Both the position numbers and the translations under genes were made by a program. From Archegozetes longisetosus (Eukaryota; Arthropoda; Arachnida; Sarcoptiformes; Trhypochthoniidae), in the NCBI GenBank assembly GCA_018873245.2, contig JAEMBT020000002.1:4468001-4532000 (forward strand): a stretch of DNA of 64,000 nt. The letters are read 5' to 3'. Below are positions 1 through 12,500 of the stretch, in pieces. Positions within the stretch are counted from its first letter, which is position 1. Each line of letters starts with the position of its first letter. The notes below the pieces were generated by a model, which searched no databases, was not told the DNA's origin, and worked only from the letters and a program-made list of their open reading frames with translations.

Positions 1-981
1 TGGATACGACAACCATTTGACTAGATAGACTTTAACTGATTCCGTACTTTTGTAGTTCCAGTTAAGCTTAAGTCTAGTTAAGAACACTTCGAAATGATCA
101 ATTTGATACTGATCAAGCCCTGTTTTCTGGTTCTATTAGCAGATATACTCTTTTAATTAGAACAAATGCACTAAATGTAATAAACTTTAACTTTAAAAAA
201 TTTTATTAGTATAATAAATTATGACAATAATAATTTAGTATAAAGTAATATAAAAGGGTACAATGCAAAATAAAACAATAAAAATCGTTCTGTTTGATTG
301 TTATCAAGCTGAAATTAATGTCATTTTATCAGTTAAGCACATGTATTAGTTCTAAGGAAATGCTTTGGTATTTTATAAAGCTTCATTTAGACTTGTTTAT
401 GAAGACAGAAGTACTTTTGCCTTTTTATTCGTTTAAGTTTTCAACATTATTGGATCTAAATATTTTTAAGTTTATTCCGGAGTTTGAAAGATGGGATAAT
501 TATTGTGACAATCAGTTATTAGGGAAATCAAAACAGGGATTAGCTATTATGAAGTCGTCCATTTTAAAATTGGCCATTCCGAAGTCCAGCGTCTAGTTAA
601 AGACTAGTGCTCTGTACTGCGTGACTTTGACTAGATTTTATTTTGCAAAACTATCGATAGTGTCTCAAGTGAATTGAGATTATATTCTTGCATAACAATT
701 TTCTCATATTCACTACTTATGTACTTATTTCAAAATTATTAAAGTTAGTTTTCTTGAAAGCTTTAACCGATATTTTGAAGAATCTTTCAACTTGATGAGA
801 AAATATCAGGGTTTTCTAATAAAAATCTCATAAAAATCTATTTAGTTCTTAAATGAATCTTTAATTCAAACTGAAACTGAAATTGAAATTGAAGCTGAAG
901 TAATTTTCAACTAACAACATTCCAATGACAGTAATCTGAGAATACGAAAGTCTTAACTTTAATTTTGTTTCTACTTTTTAG

Positions 982-1751
982 ATCAAATTAAGGATCATAT
1001 TAGTTATGTGTCAAAAAGAAGAAAATTAAATGTAATCGTTGGAAATCATGACATCGGATTTCATTATGCTATGACTAATAATTCAATATCACGCTTTGAG
1101 AGAGCATTCAATACCGATTCAGTAGAGCTCATAAGTATAAATGGTATTCATTTTGTTACTATTAATAGTGTAACGATGGAGAGAGACTTTTGTCAGCTAT
1201 GCTCTGATGCCGAACAAAAACTTTTAGATATTGCAAACAAATTGTGTCCAAATTCTAAATGTAATCAAGAGAACAGACCAATACTTTTGACACACTTTCC
1301 ATTATTTAGAGAAAGTGATAAAAACTGCAATGAAGTCGATTCTGCACCGAACTCATTGAAATTTGATATTTTCAAAGAGAAGTGGGACTGCCTTTCATTA
1401 AACGCAACAAAACTAATTATGAACACATTGAAACCAAAACTTATAATCACTGGTCACACACATTACGGTTGTGTGACTTTACATGAAAACAATATCGAGG
1501 AGTGGACTGTTTCCTCATTTAACTACAGGAATACACATATTCCAAGTTTACTTTTAGTAAAATTTTCTAAAACTAAATTTTACATAAGAAAGTGCACGCT
1601 CCCTAATGTCATGAAAATTTATATAATTTATTTATTAACATTATTTGTTTTAGTATCCTTGTGGCTACCCTATGTTAAGAGATTATTTATAAAAAAGATT
1701 GGTCACTTGATATTCAAAAAATCAACCAATAATAATAGACTTTTTTATTAA
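982..1751 (+). CDS. MPPE1: PGAP5/MPPE1-type metallophosphoesterase, copy 1 (3' exon only)
   Basis: This is the last exon of a metallophosphoesterase related to vertebrate PGAP5 (MPPE1). That enzyme removes an ethanolamine-phosphate side branch from GPI anchors in the ER/Golgi and is needed for export of GPI proteins. The exon opens after an acceptor at 980-981 and completes a split Asp codon; 256 codons then run to a TAA stop. Visible motifs are GNHDIGFHY (metal-binding GNHD), a conserved NSV segment, LTHFPLF (catalytic His) and GHTHYG. A hydrophobic segment near the C-terminus (IYIIYLLTLFVLVSLWL) precedes a basic tail, matching the family's C-terminal membrane anchor. The first exon, with the N-terminal anchor and the DxH and GDxxD motifs, should lie upstream of the window. 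Bases 1-981 are the intron. The family assignment is strong because residue order matches PGAP5 throughout. Confidence 0.9.
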
Positions 1752-4043
1752 TTAATGAGATAACTGATTAAATCAAATCTACTGAAATCAACTCCGAAAA
1801 TTATAGTGTAATCTGAATCGCTTCATAGATAGAAGTGATTGAATATATGAGTGAGAGTGTGAAGAAACGATATAACTCAAGTTGTAGTTGTTTGGTTTGT
1901 TATCTAAAAAGTTAATTTGAATTGAATATAATAATTAGAAAAAAATTCAACACATGTTAGCATTGTAAAATTAATAACTAATCTTTAGGGTAGTACTAAT
2001 ACGTTGAATAGAGGTAGAGCAAAAACTTTTGAGTGAGTTTTATCCAGTTTTATGCTCTCATGTTCATACTGCTTTTACATGCTCTCATTCATATCCTACA
2101 TCTACTGAATCATTTTTTAATGTTATGCCGTTTTACCTACGTTTTTATGTTTCTCTAATAAAATGTTGAAACCTCAAAACTAACTGTGACTATTAATGCC
2201 CAATTACGCCTTTGAACAGCAGCGTAACAATCAAAGCTTCTACTAGTATTCATACTAATGTGTCAACTTTTTAACCATATTTTACTTAATAGAAATTTCA
2301 ATTTTTCGAGTTAAAAATTAATGAACATTACTATTTTCTAACTTTGAAAAATAAAAGCTCACCTATAAGTCGGATACGTTTGAATGAATTTGACGCGAAA
2401 TAAGCGTTTAATTGATTAGTTCGTTAAAAGGCTTACTCTAGAGAAATAGTTGAATCAAAATTTGACAAATAAATATAATTATTTTTGATACCTATCAATT
2501 TAATCATAAAAGTAATTAAATGGTCATTAAAGTAATATTCCGTGATATAATAATATTGATTGTATTGAGCCTAATATTGTTTAAAGAGCATGTGACCAAG
2601 TGAAGAGAATGTTAGACTTAATAATAGTATGACAAATACAGGAAATGTTTTATGAACTATCGACAAAACGAATGAAAAGACCAACTGATATAACTATAGT
2701 ATTTTGTTTATAGTATGACATATACTTTTTACAAGAATACATTAAATAGTAGAATGCGTTTCCCGGACTACTAAACAGCGAATAGTAGTAAATAATCAAT
2801 TGTTAGAATACATGTGCAATATAGTTGTTTAAGTTACTTAATAGAAATTTTCGCATCACTTGTGCCTTAGAATTAGTTAACAGTCGACTATAAAATTGAC
2901 GACTTCCGAAGGAGTGTCAGCTTTCATTAAAATATTTATTCAGGAGTTAGCCACATAATACTTCACGACCATCTAACTAATCATTTGGCTATTAAATAGC
3001 TCTTAACCATTTGCTGTAAACGCGACACAACTAAAGATCGGACAGTTTTATATTCATATGAAATGATTTTGTTTCGACAGAACTTAAGATTGACTGTCAT
3101 GGTATTGATTGCTATACTTTTGATTTAATGATTTATTGATCTAAGACTGCATAGAACTTGAATTATAAATAAAAGCTGTTTTTTCATGTTTACAAACTCT
3201 GTACCAACAGAATTAGATAAAATCATACTGAAGGACACCTCTGTAAGTGATTCAAACTGTTATTTTTAATACTAAATCAGTACAAACTGAACAAATTGAA
3301 CTAAATTTTAGTTGAATAATGATATTAGTCAATATTAGTCTTATACTAACAAATTAATTTGTAAGTATACATCAATGAGCTATTAGAACAAGTTTCGATG
3401 AAAATTTAGCTGCAATAATATTAGTTAGAAGAACATATCCAGTATTTAATGATCGATACACCTGTTTATCCATGTTTTTCAATCATTCTGTACAAACAGG
3501 TGTAGGCTAAAAAGTTTTCAAATGTTATAAATTGAAAAATCCATACATTCAATTATAATATACTCGCACATAAAACATCTATAAGCATAATCCTATGTGG
3601 AAGGCTTAACTAATCCTCACTTAAATTTGCTTATAAATCATAATAATAAATCCTAAATTTGATAATCTTTATAGACTCCCGATTGTTTAGTATAAAGTTT
3701 GAACTGAATTAGACTGAAGTAACAACTTGTCAACATAGCTTTCATTTGTAGATTTCAATCAATATATTGTACTATCCCGTAACTAAGTTAGAATACAACT
3801 CAAACTAACAATTTTGCTATTGTTTAATTCATTTTTAGTGTTTTCTTCTTATCATTTATATCATATATGAGTCTATTCATAATATTTGAATTGAAAAGTC
3901 ACTTTCATTCAAGATTCTATCGATAATAAAAGTGTTGGTCAATCAATCTAATAAACGTTCAGAGTTTGTGCGAACATTCTTTAATACAATCATATTTGAA
4001 TAATTTGTGTATAATATGAGAAAATCAAGTTTTGTGTGACAAA
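1752..4043. other. Spacer between the two PGAP5 copies
   Basis: AT-rich sequence with many stops in all frames. The first ~440 bases match the 3' flank of the second PGAP5 copy and so belong to the tandem duplication. I see no gene, RNA or terminal repeats in the rest. Confidence 0.5.
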
Positions 4044-6271
4044 ATGCGATCTCAAGTTTTCGCAATAAGTTTATTAGTTTTGTTTTTTGCAATTATTTAT
4101 TGTGAATATTTCATATTTTATATAACTTTATTGCAATGCGATTGGCCTCAAATCGACTCAACGAGTAATGCGTCAAAACTGAATTATACGAATATAATGT
4201 TCATATCAGACATTCATTTATTGCCAAATAATTTTCTGCACACTATTGATGGCCCACGTTTTGAATGGCAAATGTATCGTTCCTTCAAAACTGCAAATCA
4301 ATTATTTAAACCAGAATTTATTTTTATATTGGGTGATCTTTTCGACGAGGGAGAGGTCGCGAGTGAACAAGAGTTCATCGCTTATGTCAACAGATTTGAA
4401 AAACTATTTTCAGGTATGAATGGTTTTACCTAAAGTCGTTAACAGATACTTGGATGAGATAGTGATTTGACTAAACAGACTTCAATTGAGGACTTTAATG
4501 CAACAGGGAAATTCTCCCAAATTAGAGCTTCAATAAAAAAGGCCCAATTTACATTTGTTTAAAGTAAACTTATATTAATTTTCTTTTTCTTTATTAATCA
4601 CAAACAATTATAGCCGATTATACTTGTTAGCCATTAACCAATATTTGCATGACCTATACTTTTGTGTGTAAAAATCATATATTAAAATATACTAAAGTCG
4701 AATAATACAGAGTCATTTTTATTTCAATCAAAATTACGATGATCAAACGCTTTCAACTCATAAAGTAAATTGTTTCAAGCCTTTTATTTTAGCTTAAAAT
4801 TGAAGACAATTTCCCGAACACATTAAAGTCCTCAACTGATTCCATACTTCTGTAGTTAAGTTAAACTCAGATATAGTTGGGTACACTTTGAAACGGCAAA
4901 CTTGATACTGACCAAATCCTGTTTTCTGTCCCTATTAGCAGATTTTGCTCTTTTTATTAGAATTAGTACACTAAATGCAATAAACTTTAGATTCAGTAAA
5001 TCTGTTAGTTATTGTATTGTATACTATCGTGAAAATAATCACAATAATAATATAGTATAAATTGATACAAAAAGGCACAAAACAAAATAGTAAAGTCGCA
5101 CTGTTTGATTGTTTTCAAGCTGAAATCAATTACATTTTATCGGTTAATCACGTGTATTAGTCCTAAGGGAATACTTTGGTATTCTGTAAAATTTCATTTG
5201 TGCTTGTCTATGTAAACATAAGTAGCCCTAAAAATGCTGAACACTTTTTGTTTATTTAAATTTTCAATATTATTAAATCAAAAATTATTTTGTTTATTGC
5301 AAAACTTGAAAGATAGGATAATCATTGTGACAATCAATTATTAGGCAAATCAAGACAGGGATTAGCAATTCTGAAATTGTTCAATTCGAAGTCTAGCCTC
5401 TTGTTAACGACCAATGCTCTGTATTGCGCGACTTTGACTAAACTTTTGTAAAACTATCGATAGTGTCTCAAATGAATTAAGATTATATTGTTGCATAACC
5501 ATTTTCTTATGATATCTCCTACTTAAGCACTTATTTTAAAACTATATTTTTGATCCATATTAAAGTGATTTTCAAAGTTTTACATTCATATTTTAAGGAG
5601 TCTTTCAATTTGATGAGAAAATAAGATTTTCTAATAAAAATTTCATAAAAATCTATTTAGTTCTTAAATGAATCTTTAACACAAACTGAAATTTTGTTGC
5701 ATTTCTAAACTAATAACATTTTAACGACAGTAACTTGAGAATACGTAAATCTTAACTTTTATTTTGTTTCTACTTTTTAGATCAAATTAAGGATCATATT
5801 AGTTATGTGTCAAAAAGAAAAAAATTAAATGTAATCGTTGGAAATCATGACATCGGATTTCATTATACTATGAATTATAATTTGAAGTCACGTTTCGAGA
5901 GAGCATTCAATACCGATTCAGTAGAGCTCATAAGTATAAATGGCATTCATTTTGTTACTATTAATAGTGTAACGATGGAGAGAGACTTTTGTCAACTATG
6001 CTCTGATGCCGAACAAAAACTTTTAGATATTGCAAACAAATTGTGTCCAAATTCTAAATGTAATCAAGAGAACAGACCAATACTTTTGACACACTTTCCA
6101 TTATTTAGAGAAAGTGATAAAAACTGCGATGAAGTCGATTCTGCACCGAACTCATTGAAATTTGATATTTTCAAAGAGAAGTGGGACTGCCTTTCATTAA
6201 ACGCAACAAAACTAATTATGAACACATTGAAACCAAAACTTATAATCACTGGTCACACACATTATGTGTGA
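4044..6271 (+). CDS. MPPE1: PGAP5/MPPE1-type metallophosphoesterase, copy 2, C-terminally truncated
   Basis: Two exons, 4044-4413 and 5781-6271, are joined by a GT-AG intron of 1367 nt that splits an Asp codon. The start is the ATG at 4044, in a good AAAATG context. The protein opens with a membrane anchor (about residues 7-25), then gives FISDIHLL (DxH), ILGDLFDEG (GDxxD), GNHDIGFHY, LTHFPLF and GHTHY, so all metal-binding motifs of the PGAP5 family are present. Compared with copy 1, four bases are missing directly after the GHTH codons. The frame therefore ends after one more residue at 286 aa, instead of about 380 aa with a C-terminal membrane segment. It may be a recent pseudogene, a sequencing error, or a truncated form lacking the second anchor. 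Coding conservation elsewhere looks high, which argues against long decay. Confidence 0.85.
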
Positions 6272-6546
6272 CTTTACATGAAAACAATATCGAGGAGTGG
6301 ACTGTTTCCTCATTTAACTACAGGAATACACATATTCCAAGTTTACTTTTAGTAAAATTTTCTAAAACTAAATTTTACATAAGAAGGTGCACACTCCCTA
6401 ATGAGATCAATATTTATATAATTTATTCATTAACATTACTTGTTTTAGCATATTTATGGTCACCCTATGTTAAGAGATTATTTATAAAAAAGATTGGTTA
6501 CTTGATATTCAAAAAATCAACCAATAACAATAGATTTGTTTATTAA
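6272..6546 (+). other. Displaced 3' coding end of PGAP5 copy 2
   Basis: Downstream of the frameshift the remaining ~90 codons stay fully open in the other frame up to a stop at 6544-6546. They match the tail of copy 1 almost residue for residue, including the hydrophobic anchor (IYIIYSLTLLVLAYLW) and the basic end. A single small indel therefore explains the break. Confidence 0.75.
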
Positions 6547-9500
6547 CTAGTGAGATAACTGATTAAATCAAATCAACTGAAATCAATCGAAAGCTTGTCT
6601 TAAAGAAGCGCACAAATTAAAACTTTTTTCTAAATGACTTTAAAAAAATTTCAATCATAAAGTGAACTTAGTTTTGGACTATAGCCAAGACATGATTTTT
6701 TGCTTTTCCAAGCTTTTTCAAACTTATCTCTAAGTTTGGATTCAGAGTTTGAACAAATTGATTAAATCGAAAAACTAATGTTTTGTCTGAAAAATGGAAT
6801 CAAAATAAGTCATGAAAACAAATTCATAAATTAATTATAATGGTTGAGAAAAGTTTTTACTATTAGATTAAATTATGAGATTAGAAGTCTTAAAAAGTCT
6901 GAAAAACTCTTATATGCCTCATACACTTTACATTAAAATTGGTCTTATACCCTTTCAAAAAAAAATTACTTGTTCCCTTCTTTGAGACAAACTTTCAATT
7001 CCAAAACCCAAGGTTTAATTTGAATCACTTCGTGGATAGAAGCGATTGAATATATCAGTGAGAATGTGGAGAAGCGGTATAACTTAGTTTATAGTTGTTT
7101 GATTTATTATTTAAAAGATAATTTGAATTGAGCACAACAATTAGAAAAAAAAATTCAACACATGTTAGTATTGTTAGATTAATAACCTTTAGAATAGTAT
7201 TAGCACGTTCAATAGAAGTGGAACAAAACGTTTGAATGGGTTTTATTCAATTTTATGCTCTCAAGTTTATACTACTTGCTCATACTCTTATACATTATTC
7301 TATATATACTGAGTCATTTTTTCGGTCTTATGCTAATTACGCGGAGTATTGATGCCCAATTCAGAGCAGATTTATCTGGCGTAGGCTATCATATACGCCG
7401 AATAATCCGAAGACAGAAGGTTTTTGAAAAATTTTACTTTAAAGATAAGTGTTTTCTTTAGAGAATTAAATTGCAAATTTTGAGATAAGCCGTACTAATG
7501 ACTCAGTACCTACATCTAAAACTTATATCTATCACTGGTTTATTTGTGGTATGAGAAGTACAAGTTTGGTGTCTTGCTTTACATTTTTAATACTTGTACA
7601 AAAGCTCTATTATCTCAAGAGCTTTATTACATCAGTTGTATCTGTTTTATATCCATAGGCACTCAGGCAAGCTTTCGATGCACTCCTAAAAATTTAAATT
7701 TACTTTACCTTTACTTAAACTTCAAAACCTCTCCTGAAGTTCCGTGATTTGTTTAAGTTCTGGACTCGTTTAGCATTGATTTAATACATGACATCGTCAT
7801 TCAATTTTCTACATTGACTGCAATCAAAATAGCAAAGCGTAAAGTGAGTGACACAAAAACAAAGCGATAATAGGAAGAAGTCATCAAATTTAGCAAAGAG
7901 TACCAAATGATTGCTCGAGACGTGAAATTTTGTTGGATTTTCCCAAAAAATTAGAAATCTTGATAAAGCCAGATGATTCTTATGCATCGGTGTTCTAAAA
8001 AACAGGAGATTAATTCTAATTAAGAATCATTTCATCGTGACCTGCAATACGTTAGGAAATGTAAAAGTTCTAAGCCTAAGATAGAAAATGATAATTAGTT
8101 TACTTTTGCTCTAATTTAAATTTTAATGATCTATGAGAAAAGTAACCAACATTTCAATTTAGAAGCTTTCATGAATCTATTGATTTGAAGTCTTTCAAAC
8201 CTTATAACAATTAGCTATTTTAATCGTCATTTCACGCAATCAATCAGCTTTAACTAAAACTTAGTTGAACGTAAGCATCCGAAATCATTTTGACAAACAT
8301 TTGTGAACTAGCAGTATTTCAGATAGTTGCTATTAATAAGTAGTCAAAAATTAGCCCAATTAGAATATCAGTTCATCAATTCACACATCAATTATATAAA
8401 TGTGTATAAATTTTGAAAAGATAATTGTTCAAGTGAGGCTAAAACCGGTAGTCTAAGAATTAGTGTATATTTTACAATCATATATTAATAGAATGATATT
8501 TATCTAATCAATTCCCGCACAAGACATTGAAATAATAGAACTAAATTAGTAAGCATTCAGTCGTATAATTTTAGACCATTTCGTAAGCACATCCATCAGA
8601 TATCTTAAAATAAATTGATATAGCTCGAAGACTAGAATCATCAATCTGATTTTTTCAAAATATTTACAACCATGCAAAGCATTATCTTAATTAATTAGTC
8701 AAATTAAGTCATTTTTCTAAAAATAATTAATTAAAGTTTACCAAATTTACAGAGTTTTTAATAATTTTGATAAACTACTTCTACTTTTAATTAATATTTA
8801 CTAGGTTTAATTCAAATAATTTATTAGAATGTAATTGAAATATTTTTTAGTTTTGAAAAATTCAAGCGTTAATTTAAAACCTATCGAAATAAATCAAATG
8901 TGGAGCTAAGTCTCTATTTGAAATAGGAATGAGAACCAATTAATTATGGTACCTATACATGAATTAAAGTTTTGAAACCGTATATAAAATAAAAAGTTGA
9001 GATCTATTTCTAGAATACTGCTTTTTCAAGAAATAAGCCTAACTCAATTCCAGATATTTTTACCTTTCGTATAAGGTTATAGAGACAATTCCAGGTTCAT
9101 TTTTTAGGTTGTACTTGTTCATAGAAAGATTTATCGAATTTATAAATATACATTTCCGATATTTCAAACTGTATCCATGATTCTAATCTTTCTAACAGTT
9201 TTGTTATGAATCACTTGCCCAATAATAATGATAAGTTAGAACGAAACTAACATTCAATGCTTGGATATCTTATACCTGTCCAATACTATCTCATTAATTA
9301 TTGACAGTTACGTGACTTATGACATTTGTATACTTCTCGAAAACTTGCAAGGCATTTTGATTATAAAAATGGTCTTTGTTTGTGTAAAGCTTAATGAGTC
9401 AAAGATTATTGATGGTTTCTGAAAGATCTAGCTCCGAATTTTATAAATAGCAGTTATGCTCTGATTTCGCTATTTTTGCTCACAAATCATCAAATTGTGT

Positions 9501-12500
9501 GATATATTGTATTTGATAAGCAAAACGACTAGTTTGAGTAAAGCTAAACTTACTTTGAATCAGTGATTGAAAAATCGCGTGATTTAATGATAGCTTGAAA
9601 AGCTGTTATTTCAATTGCAAATGATCGGATCTTTTATAGCGTTTATGCTAATTGTCATACATTTGTTGATCTATGAATGTTGAATGAATCGGTCAATCTA
9701 AATATAATGAAATTAATACAAAAGCCCTGCCAGACAGAAATAATTGCTTTTGATTAAAACAATTTTAGTCGCTAAACTTCCATCTAATTTGTTGAAAATC
9801 ACAAAGAAATGAGTTCAGTCTTGATTTAGATTGTATATTATTGGAAGTTACCATGCATTCATTGCGCAGTTGAAAAGATGAAACTTTCTTAAAATGACTT
9901 CAATTATATTTTTAGTATCTATCATTCAAACTTTGGAAATACATTTTTTATGTTATTTGAACAAAGATTAAGATTGATTTACAATAGCTTTCAAGAAAGC
10001 ATGCAATCTCTGCATTGCTTTAAGTTTTTTAAGTGAACAAAAATGGGATTATTTTTAACAAGGCATTTATAAAGTTGAACCACATGCTTGTTATAATTGT
10101 CACCTATAATAAAATCAAATAATCAAATATAAATAAATAAATATGCACTAACTAGCAATTGCCCACATTTTCGGATTACGCTTGGTTGTTTCAAACAAAG
10201 CACTGAAAGAACCATAATTAAGATAAAGCTATTTTCACGCAGTTTCAATCTTATTTTTACACTTTTGAAGCATATTCTCCTTATGCTTTTTCGTATTTAT
10301 TTAATCTTAAAAATGTCTAGTTGATGGGATAAATGACGGATTTATATTAAATCATGTGATATGAAAAAGTTGTTACTTAAAATGTTTGAAATATATTAAC
10401 TTTGAGATTAACCAAAGTTAAAATGTTTATATTTGAAGTGATCGTTTAAATAACTAAGTTAAGACAGTTTTTACCCACGAACTCAATTCAAATGTACAAA
10501 AAATAATTTGACAGTGAACTACAAGTTCAGACATTACCAAAACTTTCACGTCGAACTATAACAAAAATCAGTTAACTTAGTCTGAAAGAATGATTCAAAG
10601 TTATAAATAGTCAAAATTACACCAATTATTAGCGGATCTGAGAATTAATTTAAGAATGTTCTAAATTACTATGGAAGTAAAAGTTAGATTCGGACAATTT
10701 AGCGGTTGCCTCGAGTGATAATTGAACGCTTTAAGTCTCTATTATTATAATTGTTTCTTATAACTTAATTTAATCAAGCTTTCAGCCCAATTATAGACAC
10801 TGTGTAGTTTTATTACACGCATTAAGCTAAATGTGACTGTAACTGGTAGAACTGAAACTGAAGCCGAAAAATTGAGATATAGTCCAATTTAGAGACATCT
10901 CATAATTTATGTTTTTATTATATTTATGTTATTATTTTATGTTTTTATTGTTTATGTTATTATTTTATGTTATTATGTTTTCGTTGTAAGAGTACCGCAT
11001 AGGTATTATAAAAGAAAAATATTATAAAAAAACCGTAAAAAATTCAAAGTTAGTATCTTTTCGAGGGTTCAAGTTGTCGATATATTATTCTGAAGCAACG
11101 TAACATTTAATTAGAAAACATTGATTGATAGCTTGATTTTTCATAGGATAGGTTTTACTGGTTCAATTTGATCATTTGTCACCTCATTCAGTGCAGATAG
11201 CGTAATGGGAGTGGGCTTTAACATATAAGTCATAAATGATAAGAAGTACAAAATGAAGATTTCCGAGGTGATAAGATTTTTCAATCATACTTTGGGCTCA
11301 TTCTTATCAGTCATTACCAATAGTTTGAAAAGCTCAGATTAACCCGTCTGTACAGGCGATTGAGTAAAAGTGTTTCAATGTTTTAGGAACTGTAAGTCTT
11401 CCGGATTAATAATTCATGAACTTTCGTTAGTAATAGATAGAGCAAAATTCACATTCTAATGATTAATGTTTAGTTCAATTTTTCTCGTGAGAGATTTAGG
11501 ACAATAAACAAATGCTTGATGCATACAAGAAGTGTCTTTTGACTATATATTCGAGACTTTTTTATACTATCAAACCGCGAATCGCTTGCAAACAGGTTCT
11601 ATCAAAAAGTTTTTTCTACTTCGGGCTACAAAATAATTGCCTAATTCTCTTGAATTATGATCAGTAAAGTGGTAGATTTCATAAAGTAATTGTAACAATT
11701 TCAAATCATCTGGCTTATGGTATGCGAAATTCCTTCAAATCCATTTCTGATAGGCTTCACGACTGTTGAGCAAAATATACAAAAGGTTTGAAATTAATTT
11801 TGAATTCAGGAAGAATTAGAAAATTTGATTGTGAAAACTAAACCAAAACAAGTTCAGCGGCAAAATATATGCGAGAAGACTGTGAATATATTAGTCATTC
11901 ATAACTATTAGTAGAATCATTTTTAAATGGCTTTCGCTTTTCTTTTGCGGAAATCATTTAAACAGTGGTTTGTAATTCAGGCAAAATCTTATCATTTAAG
12001 TAATGGAAATGAGTTAATTTGATCTAATTCTACAGTATTATCTCACGGATCGGTCCTGATAAGTACCAAAGTGGTTTATTTCTATTTCATGCTGATATTA
12101 TTAATGGATTTTTAATGATAAAACTCATACTTGTATTTTGTTGATTCAATTTTTAGTCTTTTAAACACTTGTCTATCTTAGCGCTTCTCTACAGACTTGT
12201 CATTTTCTACTCACTTGTCATTATGGCTACTTAAATTGTATTTCCGTAAATCATTTTCTTTTATCTATCCATTTCAAGCTCACAACAAAATGTATTTCAT
12301 AATCTTTTAATAAGAACCTCTATTGATGTTAAATTAATTTAGTCTCAATTTTGAATTTATCAATTTCAATCACATATATGCATAATAAATAACTCAACTT
12401 TTGGAATAAGACTACATATCTGTAATGCTTTAGATTATTATTCAATTTCTTATTCTGCGTAATACTAGTATTTGAATAAATAAAACTTGAAATTTAACTA

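Larger units (their letters stand above)
1..7340. repeat. Tandem segmental duplication carrying the two PGAP5 genes
   Basis: The stretch from the window start to about 2190 recurs at an offset of about 4.8 kb, from about 4797 to about 7340. The copies share intron sequence, coding exon 2 and the 3' flank. For example, the flank after each stop contains a matching block near 1810-1900 and near 7020-7110, and another near 2045-2120 and near 7245-7320. The similarity is high in the exon and looser in the introns, so the duplication is not very recent. The second copy carries about 430 extra bases (about 6585-7015) not found at the same place in the first. Confidence 0.8.

Noticed and set aside
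294-596. 100-codon open frame inside the PGAP5 intron
   Set aside because: It lies in sequence duplicated in the second copy's intron, where the frame is not kept. It starts at a non-ATG codon and has no motif.
1265-1450. Minus-strand frame opposite the PGAP5 exon, repeated at 6064-6249
   Set aside because: It is the antisense shadow of a well-conserved coding exon, and is repeated only because the exon is duplicated.
7255-7987. Several 67-68 codon frames after the PGAP5 duplication
   Set aside because: They have no homology, no splice partners and no coding bias, and the first overlaps duplicated non-coding flank.
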